Source: Mycolicibacterium komossense (lineage in GTDB: Bacteria > Actinomycetota > Actinomycetes > Mycobacteriales > Mycobacteriaceae). Taken from it: DNA of 64,000 bases. The position numbers and the translations under genes are program-made. The DNA lies in assembly GCF_025822605.1 (NCBI RefSeq), contig NZ_JACKTY010000012.1:186001-250000 (forward strand). Reading direction: 5' to 3'. A model generated the notes under the pieces. That model did not search any database and was not told where the DNA came from. It saw nothing but the letters and a program-made list of their open reading frames with translations. Positions 8,996 through 17,847 of this stretch are shown here, piece after piece; positions within the stretch are counted from its first letter, which is position 1; each line of letters begins with the position of its first letter.

Positions 8996-9613
8996 ATGAC
9001 CGACAGCTCCAACCAGGGCACGCGCCTGCCGTCGGGTGAGCTGCGTCCGATCTACAACCGCGATCTGCTGCTGGACGTCGCGGTGCGGGTGTTTACCGAA
9101 CGCGGCTACGACGGCACCAGTTTTCAGCATCTGTCTCTGGCATCGGGGCTGTCGAAGTCCTCGATCTACCATCACATCGAAGGCAAGGAACAACTGCTGC
9201 GTCTAGGCCTGCAGAAGGCGCTGGAACCCCTCATGGCAAGCATTGGGGAGCCCGCTGCGACCACCGGTTCGGCGGTGGACCGGTTGACGTATCTGATCCG
9301 CAGCAACCTTCAGATCATGGCCGATCGGTTGCCCTACGTCACGTTGCTGCTCAACGTGCACGGAAATACCGAGACCGAGAGGTGGGCGCTGGAACAGCGG
9401 CGCACCTATGACAAATTCGTGGCCGCGGTTGTGCAGGAAGCGATCGACGAAGGCGACGTACGTTCTGACCTCGACGCGCGCACCACGGCTCGGTTGATCT
9501 TCGGCATGACCAACTCGGTGCGGGAGTGGTACCGGCCAGACCGCGACACCACTCCCGATCAACTTGCCGCGCAAGTCAGTTCGATGCTGATGGACGGCAT
9601 CCGCGCGCGCTGA
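8996..9613 (+). CDS. TetR-family regulator, likely PaaR-like
   Basis: 205-aa TetR/AcrR repressor. The N-terminal HTH is at about residues 20-65 (VFTERGYDGTSFQHLSLASG then SKSSIYHHIEGKEQLL); the rest is a ligand domain. The ATG at 8996 lies 10 bases after GGGAG; an ATG nine bases earlier would sit on the ribosome site and is less likely. It is downstream of paaZ and the EthD gene and convergent with paaK. It is clearly a paralogue of the TetR gene at 12040 (shared VTLLL..V.GN and RLIFGM.NS..EWY.P blocks). Control of the paa genes by phenylacetyl-CoA is inference. Confidence 0.88.
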   Translation: MTDSSNQGTRLPSGELRPIYNRDLLLDVAVRVFTERGYDGTSFQHLSLASGLSKSSIYHHIEGKEQLLRLGLQKALEPLMASIGEPAATTGSAVDRLTYLIRSNLQIMADRLPYVTLLLNVHGNTETERWALEQRRTYDKFVAAVVQEAIDEGDVRSDLDARTTARLIFGMTNSVREWYRPDRDTTPDQLAAQVSSMLMDGIRAR

Positions 9614-9616
9614 GGG

Positions 9617-10924
9617 TCAGCGAATCGGACGCTGGTCCACTATGCGGCGCATCTTGCCTGCGGACCGCTCCACCGCGTCCGGCACTACGACCTCGATGTT
9701 GACGGAGACACCAATCTTGTTCTTGACCAACCGCTTCAACGCAGCGGAGGCATCGTTGGCGTCTGCCGAGGTGCACCCTGATCGATGTTCCACCCGCACG
9801 GTGAGCTCATCGAGTTTGTCGCGGCGGGACAGTACGCACTGAAAGTGCGGGGACAGAGCAGGCACCTGCAGGATGATTTCCTCGATCTGGGTGGGGAACA
9901 GGTTGACGCCGCGGAGAATGATCATGTCGTCGGTCCGGCCGGTGATCTTCTCGATTCGGCGCATCGACCGGGCGGTCGGGGGAAGCAGCCGGGTCAAATC
10001 CCGGGTGCGGTAGCGGATGATCGGCATCGCCTGCTTGGTCAGCGAGGTGAAGACCAGCTCGCCTTCCTGGCCGTCGGGCACCGGCTGAAGCGTCTCGGGA
10101 TCGACGATCTCGGGGTAGAAGTGGTCCTCCCACACGGTGAGACCGTCTTTGGTCTCGACGCACTCGCTGGCTACGCCGGGGCCGATGATCTCCGATAGGC
10201 CGTAGATGTCGACGGCGTGTATGTCGAGGCGCTGTTCCATCTCTGCGCGCATGTCGTTGGTCCACGGTTCGGCCCCGAAGATACCGACTTTCAACGACGT
10301 TGAGCGGGGGTCGATTCCCTGCCGTTCCATCTCGTCGATGAGCGAGAGCATGTAGGACGGGGTGACCATGATGATGTCGGGCTGGAAATCGCGGATCAGC
10401 TGAACCTGACGCTCAGTCATTCCTCCGGACACCGGAACCACTGTGCAGCCAAGCTTTTCGGCGCCGGCGTGCGCGCCGAGTCCGCCGGTGAACAGGCCGT
10501 AACCGTAGGCGTTGTGGAGAATGTGCCCGCGCCGGCCGCCGGCGGCGCGGATGCTGCGGGCCACGACCTTCGACCAGGTGTCCAGATCTTCGGCGGTGTA
10601 ACCGACCACAGTCGGACGCCCGGTAGTCCCCGACGAGGCGTGCACCCGCACCACCTCCTCGCGGGGCACGGCGAACATGCCGAACGGATAGTTCTCCCGC
10701 AGATCGCTTTTCGAGGTGAAAGGCAGCTTGGCGAGGTCCGCGAGCGACTTGACGTCGTCGGGGTGCACACCCGCGGCATCGAACGAGGTGCGGTAATGCG
10801 CAACGTTGTCGTAGGCGTGCCGGATCGACCACCGCAGCCGATCCAGCTGCAGTTCCCGCAATTCATCGGCGGATACCGTTTCAATTTGGTCCAGATCACC
10901 CGGGCGCGGGCTCATGTCGAGCAT
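9617..10924 (-). CDS. paaK: Phenylacetate--CoA ligase
   Basis: AMP-forming ligase of 435 aa that activates phenylacetate, the first step of the pathway. The phosphate-binding loop VHASSGTTGRPTVVGYT, the adenylate block AEPWTNDMRAEME, and YRTRDLTRLL near the hinge are typical of PaaK enzymes, and the length matches. Start at 10924; an ATG nine bases downstream is also possible. It is convergent with the TetR gene (3-bp gap) and divergent from the AraC-type gene, whose promoter region holds a probable operator. Confidence 0.95.
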   Translation of the reverse strand: MLDMSPRPGDLDQIETVSADELRELQLDRLRWSIRHAYDNVAHYRTSFDAAGVHPDDVKSLADLAKLPFTSKSDLRENYPFGMFAVPREEVVRVHASSGTTGRPTVVGYTAEDLDTWSKVVARSIRAAGGRRGHILHNAYGYGLFTGGLGAHAGAEKLGCTVVPVSGGMTERQVQLIRDFQPDIIMVTPSYMLSLIDEMERQGIDPRSTSLKVGIFGAEPWTNDMRAEMEQRLDIHAVDIYGLSEIIGPGVASECVETKDGLTVWEDHFYPEIVDPETLQPVPDGQEGELVFTSLTKQAMPIIRYRTRDLTRLLPPTARSMRRIEKITGRTDDMIILRGVNLFPTQIEEIILQVPALSPHFQCVLSRRDKLDELTVRVEHRSGCTSADANDASAALKRLVKNKIGVSVNIEVVVPDAVERSAGKMRRIVDQRPIR

Positions 10925-11008
10925 GGAATTCTCGCTTCGTCAGTGGTGCAGGTGTCTACAGTCGCCGATCGGCGGCGACGGAACTTGGACTGTGCCGCAC
11001 CAAACTTG

Positions 11009-11030
11009 ACCGACCGAACATTCGGTGAGT
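11009..11030. promoter_or_regulatory. Inverted repeat upstream of paaK and AraC gene
   Basis: A 22-base imperfect palindrome between the divergent paaK and AraC-family genes. Its core is ACCGAA..TTCGGT (11013-11026) with flanking AC/GT also symmetric. It shares the ACCG/CGGT halves of the site in the paaA/paaZ region but with a six-base rather than two-base centre. The wider spacing matches the PaaR motif I recall from Corynebacterium. The site covers the upstream candidate AraC start at 11025, supporting the later start at 11064. Confidence 0.55.
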
Positions 11031-11063
11031 ACGGTGACAATGGTCACCTGGAGGGGCGGTCGA

Positions 11064-12014
11064 ATGGAAGCGAATACGGTTGTCGCACCTCGGGATTTCG
11101 ACGACTGGCGGGAACACATCTGCCGCACATTCGTGCCCCTGCGTGCCCACTGCGCCGACAACGGACGTGGCTTCTCCGGCGACGTCGAGTCGACAAATCT
11201 GGGTGCGGTGATCCTCGCGGAGGTGACCGCGTCGGGTGCGGTGGTCGAACGTACGGCGCGGCTGATCCGGCAGGACGATCCCGAGCTGTACAAGTTCGGG
11301 CTGCTGGTGAGCGGGGAGTGCGTCGTCGAACAGCGCGGTCGCCAAGCCCATCTTCGGGCCGGAGACTTCGCGATATATGACACCTCGCGGCCGTACCGAA
11401 TCGCCTTCGGCGACAACTTCCGCATGACGATCGCCATGTTTCCGCGATCTCTGGTACGTCTGCCTGCAGCCAAAATGGCTGATCTGACCGCGTTGCGCCT
11501 CGCCGGTGACACCGGACTGGGTTCGCTGATCGCACCTTTGATCCGGGGCCTGAGCGCTGGCGTCAGCGACGGCCGGCCGGTCATCGCTCACCACCTCGGT
11601 GACGCCGTGGTGGATCTGGTGACGGCGGCCTTCGCCCAGCAGTTGCAGGCCCCGCTGGATCCGGCCACCTCCACCGCGCAGCGCAAACTCCTGGTACAAG
11701 CAACCACCTATATCGACGATCACCTGCACGATCCCGACTTGAGCAGCAAGACCATCGCCGAGGCGCACTTCGTCTCGGTGCGACTGGTACAGAAGGCTTT
11801 TGAGGCTGATGGAACCTCGGTGTCGAGTCTGATCCGGTCTCGACGGCTGGAACGGTGCCGGCGCGACCTGGTGGATCCGGGGTGCCTGCACCTGCCGATC
11901 GCCTATGTCGGCCACCGGTGGGGTTTCCCAGACCCGGCCTACTTCTCGCGGGTGTTCCGTAACGCATACGGCCTGAGCCCGCGTGAGTTCCGCAAGGTCC
12001 ACGCGGCGGGGTGA
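11064..12014 (+). CDS. AraC-family transcriptional regulator
   Basis: 316-aa regulator. The N-terminal ~190 residues are an AraC-binding-like (cupin-related) domain with the block GECVVEQRGRQAHLRAGDFA and YDTSRPY; the C-terminal ~100 residues carry two HTH motifs (SSKTIAEAHFVSVRLVQKAF and LPIAYVGHRWGFPDPAYFSR) ending in the usual LSPREFRK. The ATG at 11064 follows GGAGGGG. It is divergent from paaK and followed 25 bases later by a TetR gene. It probably activates paaK or the neighbouring genes; no target is proven. Confidence 0.88.
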   Translation: MEANTVVAPRDFDDWREHICRTFVPLRAHCADNGRGFSGDVESTNLGAVILAEVTASGAVVERTARLIRQDDPELYKFGLLVSGECVVEQRGRQAHLRAGDFAIYDTSRPYRIAFGDNFRMTIAMFPRSLVRLPAAKMADLTALRLAGDTGLGSLIAPLIRGLSAGVSDGRPVIAHHLGDAVVDLVTAAFAQQLQAPLDPATSTAQRKLLVQATTYIDDHLHDPDLSSKTIAEAHFVSVRLVQKAFEADGTSVSSLIRSRRLERCRRDLVDPGCLHLPIAYVGHRWGFPDPAYFSRVFRNAYGLSPREFRKVHAAG

Positions 12015-12039
12015 GCGTTCGGCTCGCGTCACTGCAACG

Positions 12040-12687
12040 ATGAACGGTATGACTGGTGAATCGGACCGCGCCCCCGCGCCGCATCCACGGCGCCCCCGTG
12101 GCCGGCCGGGCCATACCAGGGACGACGTGCTGCGACACGCCATCGGGTTGTTCAACCGCCGAGGGTACGACGCCGCTTCGATCAGCGACTTGGCGAGGGA
12201 GCTCGGAGTCACCAAATCGGCCGTCTTCTATCATTTCGATAGCAAAGAGTCGATGTTGGCGGCCGCCCTCGACGAAGCCCTTGATGCGCTGTCCGATGCG
12301 GTGGCAGACGGTGAGCAGGCGGTCGGCGGGAGCGGGGCATACGACCGGTTGCGCTCCACTGTGCAGGCGGCGGTGACCATCCTGGTGCAGCACCTCCCGG
12401 CCGTGACGCTGCTGCTGCGGGTCCGAGGGAACAGCCCGCTGGAGCAGCAGGCGTTGAAGAGGCGCCGTGACCTCGACGACCGGATCGCGGTGCTCGTGCA
12501 GAACGCGGTGCAGGAGGGAGGGATCCGGGGGGATATCGCTCCCGACGTCATCAGCAGACTGATCTTCGGCATGGTCAACTCCCTCACCGAGTGGTACCAG
12601 CCCGGTGGCGCAGTGGACGAGGGCACGCTAGCAGCCTCGGTCACCGGGGTGTTGTTCGAAGGATTGGCCAGCGACCACGGCCGATGA
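12040..12687 (+). CDS. TetR-family regulator, paralogue of the 8996 gene
   Basis: 215-aa TetR repressor with HTH SISDLARELGVTKSAVFYHF at about residues 46-65 and a ligand domain. Shared blocks with the gene at 8996 (HLPAVTLLLRVRGN; SRLIFGMVNSLTEWYQP) show that the two arose by duplication or belong to the same PaaR-like subfamily. The start is either 12040 or 12049; a basic, proline-rich leader (HPRRPRGRPGH) precedes the HTH. Expressed in the same direction just after the AraC gene and possibly with it. Ends before a strong hairpin. Confidence 0.87.
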   Translation: MNGMTGESDRAPAPHPRRPRGRPGHTRDDVLRHAIGLFNRRGYDAASISDLARELGVTKSAVFYHFDSKESMLAAALDEALDALSDAVADGEQAVGGSGAYDRLRSTVQAAVTILVQHLPAVTLLLRVRGNSPLEQQALKRRRDLDDRIAVLVQNAVQEGGIRGDIAPDVISRLIFGMVNSLTEWYQPGGAVDEGTLAASVTGVLFEGLASDHGR

Positions 12688-12764
12688 CGGCGGTGAGCAC
12701 GACATCCGATTGGCGGTAAGCGGTTTCACGCGATTAGTCGAGTTCGTCCGGGCGCGTCGGTCGA

Positions 12765-12800
12765 CGTCGCCCGGTCGCAGCGGGCCGCGACCGGGCGACG
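12765..12800. terminator. 14-bp perfect hairpin between convergent genes
   Basis: CGTCGCCCGGTCGC (12765-12778) pairs perfectly with its complement at 12787-12800 around an eight-base loop. It sits between the convergent TetR gene (ends 12687) and permease gene (ends 12806), the expected place for a bidirectional terminator. It lacks a T-run, as is common in mycobacteria. Confidence 0.75.
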
Positions 12801-12805
12801 AATCG

Positions 12806-14314
12806 CTACTGCAGCGGAGTCGTGGTGGGGACTGTGGTCGGGACCGCGGCCACGTCGCCGTGCCTAAGGTCGTAACGCTCCATGTCGTCAAGCAGGTTGG
12901 CGTACACAGTGGGTCGGCGCGCCTTCAACCAGAACGCCGTCGCCACGCCACTGACCAGAGCGAGCGCCAAGAGCCATGGCAGTCGTCCGATCACGGGGTC
13001 GTCTGAACCCGCCAACACCGAGAAGTTCACGATCGCCAAAGTGACAATGGTCGCCAGCCCGAGCGAGCCGGCGGCGGGGGCGAGGATGGCGCGCACCACC
13101 CGCGGGTCCCGGGTACGGGTGAAGTACACCGTGATTGCCGCCGCAGCAAGAGCCTGCAGCGTGAGAATCGCCAGGGTGCCGAAACCGGTCATCGAGGGCG
13201 TCAAAGCCGTCATCGGATCCAGGCCCAGCGCAAAATAGATCGCCGCGACCGCAAGACCGAAGCCGAGCTGGGCAAGGCTTGCGTTCTGCGGGCATCCGTT
13301 CGAGTTTCGGGTGCGCGCCAGCACACTGGGCAGGATGCCGACGCGGGCGTGGGCGTAGATGTAGCGGGTGGCCGAATTGTGCAGGGCCAGAATTGCTGCG
13401 AACAGCGAGACCAACAACAGCACCATCATGGTGTTGGTCAGGAAGGTGCCGAGGTACTGCGCAGAGAGCATGAAGACGAGATCTCCGGTGGGCAGGTGCT
13501 CGATCGCCGCGCTCTGCGCCTGCGAGACACCCAATGCGCTCACGATCGCCCAGGTGGTGACGGCGGCGAAGACACCGATGAAGGTGATGGCGATGTAGGT
13601 GGCACGCGGAATGGTCCGACGCGGGTCCTTGGCTTCCTCGGCGAACAGACCGGTTGCCTCGAAGCCGACGAAAGCGTTGGCGGCGAACAGCAAAGCGATT
13701 CCGACTGAGCCCGTGGTGACGGTCTGCGGAGCGAATGCGTCCAGGGAGTATCCGGTGGCGGCAAGGATTCGGATATCGAGCAGGACCAAGATCGATACCT
13801 CAAGGACCAGGCACACACCGAGCAGGCGTGCACTGAACCCGATCCCTCGCCGCGTGAAGACGAAGATGAGAACGACCACGATCACGCTCCAGACGAACCA
13901 GGGCAGTGACAGGCCGGTGAGCGTCTCGATGATGGTCGATGCGAAGAACCCGCCGACGCCCAAAGCCCCTGCGACGAAGCAGTTGTAGCCGAGCATCGCG
14001 GTGAAGCCAGCCCCCACTCCCATGGGGCGTCCCAGTCCTTTCACGACGACGGCATAGAACCCGCCGGCGCTGACCAACTTCTTCGACATCTGGGCGTAGC
14101 CGACAGCGAACAGCAACAGGATGCCTGTGGTGACGATGAATGCTGCGGGCATTCCGCCGCCGTTGCCGAGGGCGATGCCCAGCGTGGCGATGACGACGAT
14201 GCCGGTCAGGGGCGCGACAGCGGCAAGGACCAGGAAGACCACACCACCCACTCCGAGGGTGTTGGTCGCTAGGTCGGACGTCGCCGCCGGCGCGGCATTG
14301 GAGGGTCGTTTCAT
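12806..14314 (-). CDS. APC-superfamily amino acid/amine permease
   Basis: 502-aa membrane protein with about 12-14 hydrophobic segments. The N-terminal segment LGVGGVVFLVLAAVAPLTGI and the TM1 loop are typical of APC transporters (amino acid, polyamine or amine importers), as is the GFEATGLFAEEAKDPRRTIP stretch in the middle. The ATG at 14314 begins a short hydrophilic leader just before TM1; the longer frame upstream lacks a good ribosome site. Same strand as the lyase and kinase genes, separated from the lyase by 380 bases that contain a perfect palindrome. It probably imports the cluster's substrate. Confidence 0.9.
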   Translation of the reverse strand: MKRPSNAAPAATSDLATNTLGVGGVVFLVLAAVAPLTGIVVIATLGIALGNGGGMPAAFIVTTGILLLFAVGYAQMSKKLVSAGGFYAVVVKGLGRPMGVGAGFTAMLGYNCFVAGALGVGGFFASTIIETLTGLSLPWFVWSVIVVVLIFVFTRRGIGFSARLLGVCLVLEVSILVLLDIRILAATGYSLDAFAPQTVTTGSVGIALLFAANAFVGFEATGLFAEEAKDPRRTIPRATYIAITFIGVFAAVTTWAIVSALGVSQAQSAAIEHLPTGDLVFMLSAQYLGTFLTNTMMVLLLVSLFAAILALHNSATRYIYAHARVGILPSVLARTRNSNGCPQNASLAQLGFGLAVAAIYFALGLDPMTALTPSMTGFGTLAILTLQALAAAAITVYFTRTRDPRVVRAILAPAAGSLGLATIVTLAIVNFSVLAGSDDPVIGRLPWLLALALVSGVATAFWLKARRPTVYANLLDDMERYDLRHGDVAAVPTTVPTTTPLQ

Positions 14315-14421
14315 CACAGCTCTTTCTGGGTGAAGGTGCATGAAAAGGACTGGCACGGGAAGAATTTCCCGGTGCGATGTATGCGGACCGTCCAGACGCG
14401 CAGGCGATCCGGTGAGCGAGG

Positions 14422-14441
14422 CTCTGTCCGGCCGGACAGAG
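14422..14441. promoter_or_regulatory. Perfect 20-bp palindrome upstream of the permease gene
   Basis: CTCTGTCCGGCCGGACAGAG reads identically on both strands. It lies about 108 bases upstream of the permease start, within the 380-base gene-free stretch 14315-14694, and is a strong candidate operator for a dimeric regulator. The rest of that stretch shows no coding signal that I trust. Confidence 0.55.
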
Positions 14442-14694
14442 GAAGCGGCGAAGGCTGATGGTGCGGGGTCGTCGGCCGGCTTGTGGCGAGCGCACGGAGG
14501 AGTGTGCGCCGTTCGAGTCATACGAGAGGAAGTGGCGGACAGGATCTCGGCGTTGTTGCGCGGTCTAGGGTGGGCTTCGGTCCAGCAGTGTGTCCCGCCG
14601 GCGACGTACTACGGGTGATCGCCGAGAGTCAACGGATCGTCTTGTTCCACAAGAACATTGGAATTTGAAAGTGACTGCGTCGATCATGGGGTGG

Positions 14695-15999
14695 TCACCG
14701 GCGGACTTGGTCGAGGGACTTGGCGAACGCATTGATCGCGAAGTCGGCGTGGTCGGTGTCGAAGGCCAGCGGTGGTCGGATCTTGAGGACTTCGTCTAGG
14801 CGCCCGACCCGGCCGATCAGGACGCCGTTGGCACGCATCGCCTCGACGACGGCGCGCGCGGTGGAGCCGTCGGATTCACCGGAGTGGGGATCGACGAACT
14901 TCATGCCGAGGAACATCCCGGTTCCGCGGACACCGACGAGTCTGTCGTCACCGTCGACCAGATCTTGCATGCCGGCGACGAACGTCGCTGATGCCTGTTG
15001 TGCGCGGAGCATCAGTTCTTCGGTTTCCATGACATGGAGCACTGCCAGCCCGGCGGCGCCAGCGGCGGGGGAGGTGGCGAAAGTGTTGAAGTACAGGTTG
15101 GCCTCGGAGAAGGACTCGATGAGATCGGCGGGAGAAATGACGGCGCCGAGAGGGAATCCGTTGCCCATCGGTTTGCCGAGCACGACGAGATCGGGGACAA
15201 AACCGGTGGCTTCGAAACCCCACATGTGGCCGGCTGTGCGGCCGAGCCCGCTTTGCACTTCGTCGGAGATCACCAGGCCGCCGGCTTGGCGGACACGCGC
15301 GCACAGGCCGTCGAGGTATCCGAGGGGCAGTCGTGGTAATCCCTCGGTGGAGAACAGTGGATCGAACAGCGCCGCGGCCACGCCGTGGCCGGTCCGCTGC
15401 AGGTCAGCGATGGCGTGGTCGATCTGGAGCAGAGCGTCCTCGACGGAGAAGGACGGGTCAAGGACGTCGGGGGCGGTGAAGGTGCGTACGTGGGCGCCGA
15501 GCGGCTCCGAGGTTGGGAGGCCGGTGGTGATGGAGACCAGCGCTTGGGTGTTGCCGTGGTAGCTGTGATCGCTGACCAACACTCCGGTGCTGCGGGTGTG
15601 GAACCGTGTCAGCCGAAGCGCGAGGTCATTGGCCTCGGAGCCGCTGTTGGTGAAGAACATCATGTCCAGCGGGGCGGGGAAAAGGGACAGCAACCGCTCT
15701 GCGTATTCGATGGGAGTATCGGTCAGATAGCGACTGTGCACGTTGACCGTAGACATCTGCTGGCTTACCGCCTCGATGATCGCGGGGTGGCAGTGGCCGA
15801 CGTGCGGAACGTTGTTGTACGCGTCGAGGTAGGTTCGCCCGTCGGAACCGGTGACCTGGACCCCGCGCGCTGCAACGATCTGAAGAGGATCACGGTAGAA
15901 CATCGGGGTATGGCGTCCCAGAACCGCTTGGCGGCGCAGCAGAAGATCCGAGGCTTCCGATGGGGGTCGTGTCTCGAGAGTGGGGTGTAGTGCTGTCAT
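14695..15999 (-). CDS. Class III aminotransferase-fold PLP enzyme, phospho-lyase-like
   Basis: 434-aa fold-type I PLP enzyme. The PLP lysine is Lys276 in VLGKPMGNGFPLG, with DEVQSGLGR before it. The blocks LDAYNNVPHVGHCHP, FTNSGSEANDLALRLTR and LGKPMGNG closely resemble animal ethanolamine-phosphate and phosphohydroxylysine phospho-lyases (AGXT2-like proteins), which remove phosphate and ammonia to give an aldehyde, rather than ordinary transaminases. An APH-type kinase gene lies 60 bases upstream on the same strand, which fits a kinase then lyase sequence. An aminotransferase acting on an amino acid remains possible; function is inferred from motifs recalled from memory. Confidence 0.82.
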   Translation of the reverse strand: MTALHPTLETRPPSEASDLLLRRQAVLGRHTPMFYRDPLQIVAARGVQVTGSDGRTYLDAYNNVPHVGHCHPAIIEAVSQQMSTVNVHSRYLTDTPIEYAERLLSLFPAPLDMMFFTNSGSEANDLALRLTRFHTRSTGVLVSDHSYHGNTQALVSITTGLPTSEPLGAHVRTFTAPDVLDPSFSVEDALLQIDHAIADLQRTGHGVAAALFDPLFSTEGLPRLPLGYLDGLCARVRQAGGLVISDEVQSGLGRTAGHMWGFEATGFVPDLVVLGKPMGNGFPLGAVISPADLIESFSEANLYFNTFATSPAAGAAGLAVLHVMETEELMLRAQQASATFVAGMQDLVDGDDRLVGVRGTGMFLGMKFVDPHSGESDGSTARAVVEAMRANGVLIGRVGRLDEVLKIRPPLAFDTDHADFAINAFAKSLDQVRR

Positions 16000-16059
16000 T
16001 ACGAACCTTTGTTGGTAGTCGTGGCGCCCGCAGGTTGGGCGGTGGCGGCGGTGGCGTCC

Positions 16060-17049
16060 CTAGCGGGCGACGGCGAGGTAGTGGGCAGCGTTCTGGGTGA
16101 CCTGGGCGACGAGGTGCTCGGCGATGAACTCGGCGGTGGGGTCACCGCGCCGGGCCGCAGCCCATCCGAGGTAGGTCAACCCTCGCGCCAGCAACATCGC
16201 AGTGAGCGACTCGTCCTCGATGTGTCCGCGGGTATGGGCGTACCCATCGAGGAGTGCGCTCTTGAACTCGCGGTAGCGGGGGTGGGGCTGGAACCAGAAC
16301 AGCATGGTCGCGAGTTCAAACGCGTGCCAGCCGGCTCCGCAGTCGTCGAAGTCGATCAGCACCAAGTCCTCGCCGGCGAGGAGGACGTTCTCAGGAGTGA
16401 AGTCAGCGTGGATGAGCGAGAAGTTCTCTGGGCTGGTGCCTACGCGGGCGAGGTGGTGCTGCATCTTGGCAACTGCATCAGTCAAAAGCGGCCGCGCGGA
16501 AGCGATTTCGGGTAGCGCGAACGGGTCGCCCCAGACCGCATGCGGACCCACCAGGCCGTCGAAGTCCCAACGGGGCCGGAGCCGGCTCAGGTCGTTGGCG
16601 TGTGCGCTCAGATGGTTGTGGAGCCGGCCGGCCAGTTCGCCGCCGCGGCGGAAGTGATCCGGCGTGGTTGTCGCTGTGCCGTCGAAGGCGCTTTCGATGT
16701 CGCCGAGGGGCGCGGCGTCGGGAATCCAGGTCAAGACGCTGACCGTCCTCGTGGTGCCGTTGTGACTGGTCGAGGTGTGGAGGCCGCCATCGGCGGCCTT
16801 GACTACTCCGGGCACCGTGAAGCCGTGGTCGGCGAGTTGGTTGAGCAGTTCAAGTTCGGCGTTGATCGCCGCTGTGCTGTTGTACTGCGCACGATGGAGG
16901 CGAACAGCGAATTCGCCTCGCCGGTGCACAAGGCGGAAGACGTGGTTCTCCCGGTACTTCACCAGCGTGAGATCGCCCTCGTGAAGTCCGAAGGCGGGTA
17001 GTGCCTCGCATACGGCGGTGGTTGCGGAACTGGCTGCGTCAGCGGACAT
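16060..17049 (-). CDS. APH-fold small-molecule kinase
   Basis: 329-aa phosphotransferase of the aminoglycoside/choline/homoserine-kinase II fold. The catalytic loop SLIHADFTPENVLL (His-x-Asp, then Asn) and the metal-binding LIDFDDCGAGWHAFEL motif are intact. The N-lobe has FRLVHRRGEFAVRLHR as the ATP-lysine region. Human hydroxylysine kinase belongs to this fold and works with the same lyase type as the downstream gene, so the likely substrate is an amino alcohol or hydroxylated amino acid (inference). Possible resistance-type kinase is less likely given the catabolic neighbours. Confidence 0.85.
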   Translation of the reverse strand: MSADAASSATTAVCEALPAFGLHEGDLTLVKYRENHVFRLVHRRGEFAVRLHRAQYNSTAAINAELELLNQLADHGFTVPGVVKAADGGLHTSTSHNGTTRTVSVLTWIPDAAPLGDIESAFDGTATTTPDHFRRGGELAGRLHNHLSAHANDLSRLRPRWDFDGLVGPHAVWGDPFALPEIASARPLLTDAVAKMQHHLARVGTSPENFSLIHADFTPENVLLAGEDLVLIDFDDCGAGWHAFELATMLFWFQPHPRYREFKSALLDGYAHTRGHIEDESLTAMLLARGLTYLGWAAARRGDPTAEFIAEHLVAQVTQNAAHYLAVAR

Positions 17050-17138
17050 GGTGACTGTCTTTCCACGAGAAGTCGACCCGGTGTCGGGGAGCGGGTGATG
17101 GCGCTCACGTTCGGCGCCGCATGGCCAGCATCACTGAT

Positions 17139-17165
17139 CGAACCGTACATAGTCAAGACGGTACG
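17139..17165 (-). promoter_or_regulatory. Candidate promoter/operator of the kinase-lyase genes
   Basis: On the minus strand CGTACCGT and ACGGTTCG form a 7-of-8 inverted repeat separated by 11 bases that contain TTGACT, a good -35 hexamer. The site lies between the TetR gene and the kinase start 90 bases downstream. The -10 element is not obvious. Repression by the adjacent TetR protein is a plausible inference. Confidence 0.4.
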
Positions 17166-17214
17166 AACAGTTATTGAACGAATGCGTCAGATTTTATGTC
17201 CTGGCGGAAGGGCG

Positions 17215-17847
17215 TTACGTTGACGACATCAGTCCGGCCGCAACGGCGGCGATGGCGCGGCATACGTCGTCGCGGGACTGAGTGCCCCGGGCGACGGTGC
17301 TGAGAGCTGCGGTCAGGGCGCCGGTGAGCAGCATGGCGATGCTTTCCGGCGCGACGGCAGATCGGGATCGTGGCTGTCGGGATACGGTCGCGGCGTAGTC
17401 CTTGGCGATGTGTTGGGCGATGACGCTGGAGGCGTGCCCGCGCACCGGGGGGAGAGCCTGGTCGAGTGACGGGTCGTCGATGGCGTAGAACCGGCCCAGC
17501 ATCGGGCGTTCGGCGACATCGACGACGGCCTCGCTCATGGCCACCAGTCGGCTGGAGAAGTCTCCACCCTCGGCACCGGAATAGATCTCGGTCGCCTTGT
17601 CGATGAGCTCGTTGTTGATCTCTTCGTAGAGTTCGCAGAACAGCTGTTCGCGTCCCTGGGGGAAGTAGGTGTAGAGCGTTCCCTTGGCGGCGCCGGCGCG
17701 CTCGGCGATCTTCTCCACGGTCGCCGAGCCGAAACCGTCCTCGGAGAAGACCTCCAGGGCGGCATCGAGCAACTCGCGCCGGGTCCGTAGGCGATTGCGT
17801 TCGCGCAACGACAGTTTGGGTTCGCCGTGTTGCGTTTGCACTGTCAC
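17215..17847 (-). CDS. TetR-family regulator of the kinase/lyase cluster
   Basis: 210-aa TetR protein with N-terminal HTH KIAERAGAAKGTLYTYFPQG (about residues 45-64) and a divergent ligand domain. The GTG at 17847 is preceded by GAGGAGG at good spacing; the overlapping longer frame from 17854 is a shadow. It lies on the same strand as, and upstream of, the kinase, lyase and permease genes and downstream of the aldehyde dehydrogenase gene, the usual place for a local repressor. Confidence 0.88.
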   Translation of the reverse strand: MTVQTQHGEPKLSLRERNRLRTRRELLDAALEVFSEDGFGSATVEKIAERAGAAKGTLYTYFPQGREQLFCELYEEINNELIDKATEIYSGAEGGDFSSRLVAMSEAVVDVAERPMLGRFYAIDDPSLDQALPPVRGHASSVIAQHIAKDYAATVSRQPRSRSAVAPESIAMLLTGALTAALSTVARGTQSRDDVCRAIAAVAAGLMSST

